From JANNAV01 sp031384695 (GTDB lineage: Bacteria > Pseudomonadota > Alphaproteobacteria > Rhodobacterales > Rhodobacteraceae), in contig JANNAV010000132.1 of the NCBI GenBank assembly GCA_031384695.1, forward strand, positions 1-16,485: a stretch of 16,485 nucleotides of DNA. The letters run 5' to 3'. This document shows, in pieces, positions 14,358 through 16,485 of the stretch (within the stretch, counting starts at the first letter, position 1; each line of letters opens with the position of its first letter). Made by a program: the position numbers and the translations under genes. The notes beneath the pieces are model-generated. The model searched no databases. It was not told the origin of the DNA and saw nothing but the letters and a program-made list of their open reading frames with translations.

Positions 14358-15106
14358 TGCTGGAAGTGATCACCGCAGATGCCTTGCCGTCGCGCCACGG
14401 GTTTTTCACCCGCAAGGGCGGCGCATCCTCGGGCATCTTCGCCGGGCTGAACTGCGGCCTTGGCTCCACCGACCTCACCGAGATCGTCACTATAAATCGC
14501 GCCCGTGTGGCGGAATCCATCGGCGTGGCCCCGGCGCATCTGATCACCGTGCATCAGGTCCACTCGGCCACCGCCATCGCCATCACCGCCCCGCCCGAAG
14601 CCCGCCCGCGCGCCGATGCGGTGGTCACCGCCACCCCCGGCATCGCCCTTGCCGTGCTGACCGCCGATTGCCAGCCGGTTCTCTTCGCCGATCCTCGCGC
14701 CCATGTGGTGGGTGCCGCCCATGCCGGCTGGCGTGGCGCCAAAGACGGCGTGCTCGAGGCAACCATCGCCGCGATGGAGGCGCTGGGCGCGCGGCGCGAC
14801 AGGATCGCCGCCGTGATCGGCCCCTGCATCAGTCAGGCCGCCTACGAGGTTGGGCCCGAGTTTTACCACAGCTTTACTGACGATGATCCCTCCACCACCC
14901 GCTTTTTCGCCAGCGGCAAAGGCGACCGGATGCTGTTCGATTTGCCCGGCTACGGGCTTCACCGCTTGCGACAGGCGGGGGTGGCCCATGCCGAATGGGT
15001 GCGCCACTGCACCTATTCCGAGCCGGAGCGATTCTATTCCTACCGCCGCACCACCCATGCGGGCGAGGCCGACTACGGCCGCCTGATCTCGGTGATCCGC
15101 CTCTGA
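14357..15106 (+). CDS. pgeF: PgeF/YfiH family multicopper-like purine nucleoside phosphorylase / peptidoglycan editing factor
   Basis: The family (formerly polyphenol oxidase or laccase domain, DUF152) includes E. coli YfiH, which corrects mis-incorporated L-Ser in peptidoglycan precursors, and human FAMIN/LACC1, which acts on purine nucleosides. The 249-residue product keeps the zinc-site residues H69 (VHQVHS), C105 (TADCQPV) and H122 (GAAHAGWRG). Other family blocks are HGFFTRKGGASSG, IGPCISQAAYEVG and the C-terminal RFYSYRR. The start at 14357 overlaps the methyltransferase stop as TGATG; a TTG start at 14330 in the same frame is rejected. It is the last gene of the lgt operon. Which of the reported activities dominates cannot be told from sequence. 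Confidence 0.94.
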   Translation: MLEVITADALPSRHGFFTRKGGASSGIFAGLNCGLGSTDLTEIVTINRARVAESIGVAPAHLITVHQVHSATAIAITAPPEARPRADAVVTATPGIALAVLTADCQPVLFADPRAHVVGAAHAGWRGAKDGVLEATIAAMEALGARRDRIAAVIGPCISQAAYEVGPEFYHSFTDDDPSTTRFFASGKGDRMLFDLPGYGLHRLRQAGVAHAEWVRHCTYSEPERFYSYRRTTHAGEADYGRLISVIRL

Positions 15107-15120
15107 TCAAGGCGGCGTCG

Positions 15121-15135
15121 GGGCAGGTTTTGCCC
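15121..15135 (+). repeat. Small hairpin downstream of pgeF
   Basis: GGGCA and TGCCC flank a 5-nt loop 14 nt after the pgeF stop. No T-run follows, so it is not a convincing terminator by itself. It may help mark the operon end or protect the mRNA 3' end. Confidence 0.25.
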
Positions 15136-15184
15136 GCGCATTGCCACATTTCCCGCAACAATCCCCGCTTCCACAGCCAAATTG

Positions 15185-15203
15185 TTTCCGGGTCGGAAAT
15201 TTT
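15185..15203 (+). terminator. Weak candidate terminator of the lgt-pgeF operon
   Basis: TTTCCG and CGGAAA pair around a 3-nt loop (15185-15199), and TTTT follows directly (15200-15203). The stem is short and half AT, so termination efficiency would be low, and it lies 78 nt after the pgeF stop. Confidence 0.3.
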
Positions 15204-15211
15204 GCCCACTA

Positions 15212-15227
15212 TTTCAACGCATTGAAA
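15212..15227. promoter_or_regulatory. Palindrome TTTCAA-N4-TTGAAA, operator candidate
   Basis: A perfect 6+6 dyad with a 4-nt centre lies in the leader region of the small gene at 15365. Its size and symmetry resemble a dimeric repressor site, and its right half (TTGAAA) could also be read as a -35 hexamer, although no good -10 stands 17 nt on. No regulator can be named. Confidence 0.35.
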
Positions 15228-15261
15228 CCTTGGCCACTCCGCCACATTCCGCGCCAACCCC

Positions 15262-15295
15262 GCCTGAAATTCCCCGCAGTTCCGGCATTTCAGGC
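15262..15295. promoter_or_regulatory. 9-bp inverted repeat GCCTGAAAT-N16-ATTTCAGGC
   Basis: The arms are perfect over 9 bp (15262-15270 and 15287-15295) with a 16-nt spacer, 70 nt upstream of the small basic gene. As RNA it forms a moderately stable hairpin in the possible leader; as DNA the arms are about two helical turns apart. The GAAAT/ATTTC core echoes the dyad at 15212. Confidence 0.4.
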
Positions 15296-15364
15296 CAAAA
15301 CCCTGCCGCAATAGCCTGTCAGATTTATCTCAACAACAATGAATCCCCCGCGCAGGAGCCTGAC

Positions 15365-15517
15365 ATGACCAAACAACCCCGCTGGCTGAAATCCGCAATC
15401 GCGGCAAGCGCCGACGCCACCATCGCCCTGCCTTGGGCCCGCAGCACCCGCCGCCGCCCGCAGGCGATGAAGCTGGCATTGCTTCCCGCCCGCATTCAGG
15501 CAACCGCCGCCCGCTGA
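15365..15517 (+). CDS. Small highly basic protein of unknown function (50 residues)
   Basis: I do not recognise the family. The frame starts MTKQPRWLKSAIAASADATI and has ten basic residues against a single acidic one (D17), two tryptophans (W7, W24), and a central LPWARSTRRRP block. An N-terminal segment (8-22) could be an amphipathic helix; there is no signal peptide or full membrane span. Three things argue it is real despite its size: an AGGAG ribosome site with 6-nt spacing (15354-15358), a near-perfect terminator 23 nt after the stop, and a repeat-rich leader. The same frame is open upstream to 15182 but loses the ribosome site and looks non-coding. The strong positive charge suggests binding to RNA, DNA or acidic membrane lipids, which is inference only. 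Confidence 0.7.
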   Translation: MTKQPRWLKSAIAASADATIALPWARSTRRRPQAMKLALLPARIQATAAR

Positions 15518-15540
15518 TCCACGCCGAATCAAACGTCACA

Positions 15541-15567
15541 TGGGCCGGAGCCTTTCCGGCCCATTTT
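15541..15567 (+). terminator. Strong Rho-independent terminator of the small basic gene
   Basis: TGGGCCGGA (15541-15549) and TCCGGCCCA (15555-15563) make a perfect 9-bp GC-rich stem with a 5-nt loop, followed by TTTT (15564-15567). An extra A-T pair can extend the base of the stem. It is the strongest intrinsic terminator I find in the window and marks the end of a plus-strand transcript. Confidence 0.88.
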
Positions 15568-15691
15568 GCTGCGATTGGCGCGACCGAACCGCCCTCTGAC
15601 ACAGTTTTGCCATCTTTCAAAGCCGCCCCGGCAACAATGCCACATAAACGTGGCTCATTGGCGCTGAACCATTGGGAATTAGGGATAAAAA

Positions 15692-15720
15692 TTGACGCGC
15701 CGCCGGTTTTCCGCCATGTT
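15692..15720 (+). promoter_or_regulatory. Possible promoter in the gene-free stretch
   Basis: TTGACG (15692-15697), a 17-nt spacer and CATGTT (15715-15720) give a five-of-six -35 and a three-of-six -10. The run just before it is AT-rich. A start near 15727 would transcribe the structured stretch to its right on the plus strand. Confidence 0.35.
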
Positions 15721-15726
15721 CTGACT

Positions 15727-15890
15727 TACAAATGTCCTTCTGTAACAACAGGCGGTGGCGGGCGCGGTAAGACCTTCGGGCACCCCCTTCATCCTCTGGG
15801 AACGTTGCTCGGTTAAAGCGGCCCCGGTGCTCCTCTGGCACCATGAAGGGGCCGCTTATCCGTTTGAGGCACCCGTTGTGCTGCCTCAGG
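15727..15890 (+). ncRNA. Candidate structured small RNA between the small gene and lrp
   Basis: The 368 nt between the small-gene stop and the lrp stop hold no convincing gene; 15568-15691 shows only a 5-bp hairpin (GCCAC/GTGGC, 15639-15654). From 15816 the sequence is strongly structured. AAGCGGCCCC (15816-15825) pairs perfectly with GGGGCCGCTT (15848-15857), enclosing a second stem GGTGC/GCACC (15826-15842) whose loop is TCCTCTG. The 8-mer TCCTCTGG also occurs at 15792-15799, so two CCUCU segments able to pair with ribosome binding sites would be exposed. A further stem TGAGGCA/TGCCTCA (15865-15888) ends on the lrp stop. No T-run follows on the plus strand. Read the other way, the main hairpin is followed by CTTTAA and could be a weak lrp terminator. 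The extent and strand are guesses. Confidence 0.3.
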
Positions 15891-16386
15891 CCAGCTTCAC
15901 CAACCGCGCTTCCAGCACATCAAACGGCAGGCCCGGCTCGTCCTTGGCACAGCGGATCACCAGCGAGGTTTTCACGCTCGCCACATTATCCGCCGAGGTC
16001 AGTTGCTCGGTCAGAAAATTCTGAAACGTCGAAAGATCGGGTGCCACGCATTTCAGGATGAAATCAATCTCGCCGTTCAGCATGTGGCACTCGCGCACCA
16101 ACGGCCAAGCCTTGCAGCGCGCCTCGAACGCACTCAGATCGGCCTCCGCCTGGCTGCGCAGCCGCACCATGGCGAACACCCCCACCTCAAAACCCAGCTC
16201 GCGCGCATCAATATCGGCGTGATACCCCTTGATAAACCCCGCCTCCTCCAGTGTGCGCACCCGGCGCAGGCAGGGCGGCGCGGATATCCCTACCCGGCTG
16301 GCCAGTTCCACATTGGTCATCCGCCCATCCGCCTGCAATTCCGAAAGAATGCGGCGGTCGATGGGGTCAAGCTTTGATTGCGCCAT
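15886..16386 (-). CDS. Lrp/AsnC family transcriptional regulator
   Basis: The 166-residue protein has an N-terminal AsnC-type helix-turn-helix (LDPIDRRILSELQADGR, then TNVELASRVGISAPPCLRRV, residues 6-43). A hinge (EEAGFIKGYHADIDARELG) leads to the C-terminal RAM effector domain (GVFAMVRL, MLNGEIDFILKCVAPD, SVKTSLVIRC). Such proteins form dimers to octamers on DNA and respond to amino acids. An unusual pair of prolines plus a cysteine (PPCLRR) sits at the recognition helix, a form seen in several proteobacterial Lrp paralogues. The ligand and targets are unknown; autoregulation and control of a divergent gene beyond the window edge are common in this family. GGGAG lies 8 nt before the ATG at 16386. 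It converges on the small-gene and ncRNA region. Confidence 0.93.
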   Translation of the reverse strand: MAQSKLDPIDRRILSELQADGRMTNVELASRVGISAPPCLRRVRTLEEAGFIKGYHADIDARELGFEVGVFAMVRLRSQAEADLSAFEARCKAWPLVRECHMLNGEIDFILKCVAPDLSTFQNFLTEQLTSADNVASVKTSLVIRCAKDEPGLPFDVLEARLVKLA

Positions 16387-16434
16387 GGCCGTCTCCCTGT
16401 TCCCCGTTCTCTAGGCCCAACCGGCATGCCGCGC

Positions 16435-16470
16435 AATAATATTTCACAAAGGCGCAAGATTTATTCACGG
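16435..16470 (-). promoter_or_regulatory. AT-rich upstream region of lrp
   Basis: This is the most AT-rich stretch at the right edge. On the minus strand it contains TATTAT (16436-16441), a good -10 hexamer about 50 nt before the lrp ATG, but no convincing -35 at the right distance. It may hold the lrp promoter and an Lrp binding site; the window ends before a divergent gene could be seen. Confidence 0.3.
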
Positions 16471-16485
16471 TCTTTCAAGATCGCG

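Larger units (their letters stand above)
15143..15263 (+). repeat. Imperfect direct repeat pair beginning GCCACATT
   Basis: The block GCCACATTTCCCGC followed by AACAATCCCCGC (15143-15168) recurs, with base losses and substitutions, as GCCACATTCCGCGCC then AACCCCGC (15241-15263), 98 nt downstream. A third GCCACAT occurs at 15639. The two longer copies frame the dyads listed separately. Origin and function are unknown. Confidence 0.35.

Noticed and set aside
15182..15364. Longer 111-residue version of the small basic protein
   Set aside because: The extension runs through the palindromes and repeats, begins without a ribosome site, and would place the strong AGGAG site inside the gene.
15617..15844. 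75-codon minus-strand frame downstream of lrp
   Set aside because: No motif, no clear ribosome site, composition typical of chance, and it overlaps the strong nested hairpin.
15727..15890. 6S RNA, SRP RNA, tmRNA or RNase P RNA in the structured stretch
   Set aside because: None of their conserved sequence elements as I know them is present, and the secondary structure does not resemble them.
1..16485. Mobile elements, CRISPR arrays, prophage genes or defence islands
   Set aside because: No transposase or integrase, no regularly spaced repeats, no terminal inverted repeats and no tRNA target site were seen; gene content is core metabolic throughout.

Overview
The window is a high-GC, gene-dense chromosomal segment. 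Everything recognisable in it points to an alphaproteobacterium of the order Rhodobacterales (Roseobacter/Rhodobacter lineage). The evidence is an RpoHII-type heat-shock sigma factor, the rsmI-yraN-gshB order, an lgt / SAM-methyltransferase / pgeF overlap operon divergent from a UbiK-like gene, an FMN-binding glutamate-synthase-like membrane protein, and an Lrp regulator at the right edge. I see no rRNA, tRNA, CRISPR array, insertion sequence, prophage or plasmid signature. This is core-genome territory, and I found no multi-gene system that looks new. The interest lies in regulatory sites, small elements and domain fusions.

Left part (1-3355). The 3' end of rsmI overlaps yraN and is followed by gshB (plus strand). 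Convergent to these is comM, which ends 12 nt from gshB. Middle-left (3399-5474), minus strand: cobU overlaps a CobC-like phosphatase gene, followed by a glutathione-transferase gene with an added C-terminal YHS-like cysteine domain, then comM. Centre (5463-6428): rpoH2 runs divergently from cobU. Its upstream region carries a close match to the RpoE (sigma-E/ChrR) promoter of Rhodobacter, and a terminator hairpin has the rpoH2 stop codon as its loop.

Centre-right (6635-9377): coaBC, dut and a membrane-anchored MoeB/ThiF-type E1 enzyme overlap end to end as one plus-strand operon. It converges with 2 nt to spare on a minus-strand series: ubiK-like gene, FkbM methyltransferase, membrane-anchored FMN-binding glutamate-synthase-like protein. 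Right (12371-15106): lgt, a MidA/NDUFAF7-type methyltransferase and pgeF form a plus-strand operon with overlapping stops and starts. A probable divergent promoter pair lies between ubiK and lgt.

Right edge (15107-16485): a region rich in inverted and direct repeats precedes a 50-residue basic small protein gene with a strong ribosome binding site and a textbook terminator. A gene-free, strongly structured stretch follows that may encode a small RNA. It ends at a convergent Lrp/AsnC regulator whose AT-rich upstream region runs off the window.

The products are mostly housekeeping: translation (RsmI), thiol and redox metabolism (GshB, GST), cofactors (CoaBC, MoeB-like, CobU), nucleotide hygiene (Dut, PgeF), lipoprotein maturation (Lgt), respiratory assembly and quinone synthesis (MidA-like, UbiK-like) and stress control (RpoHII).
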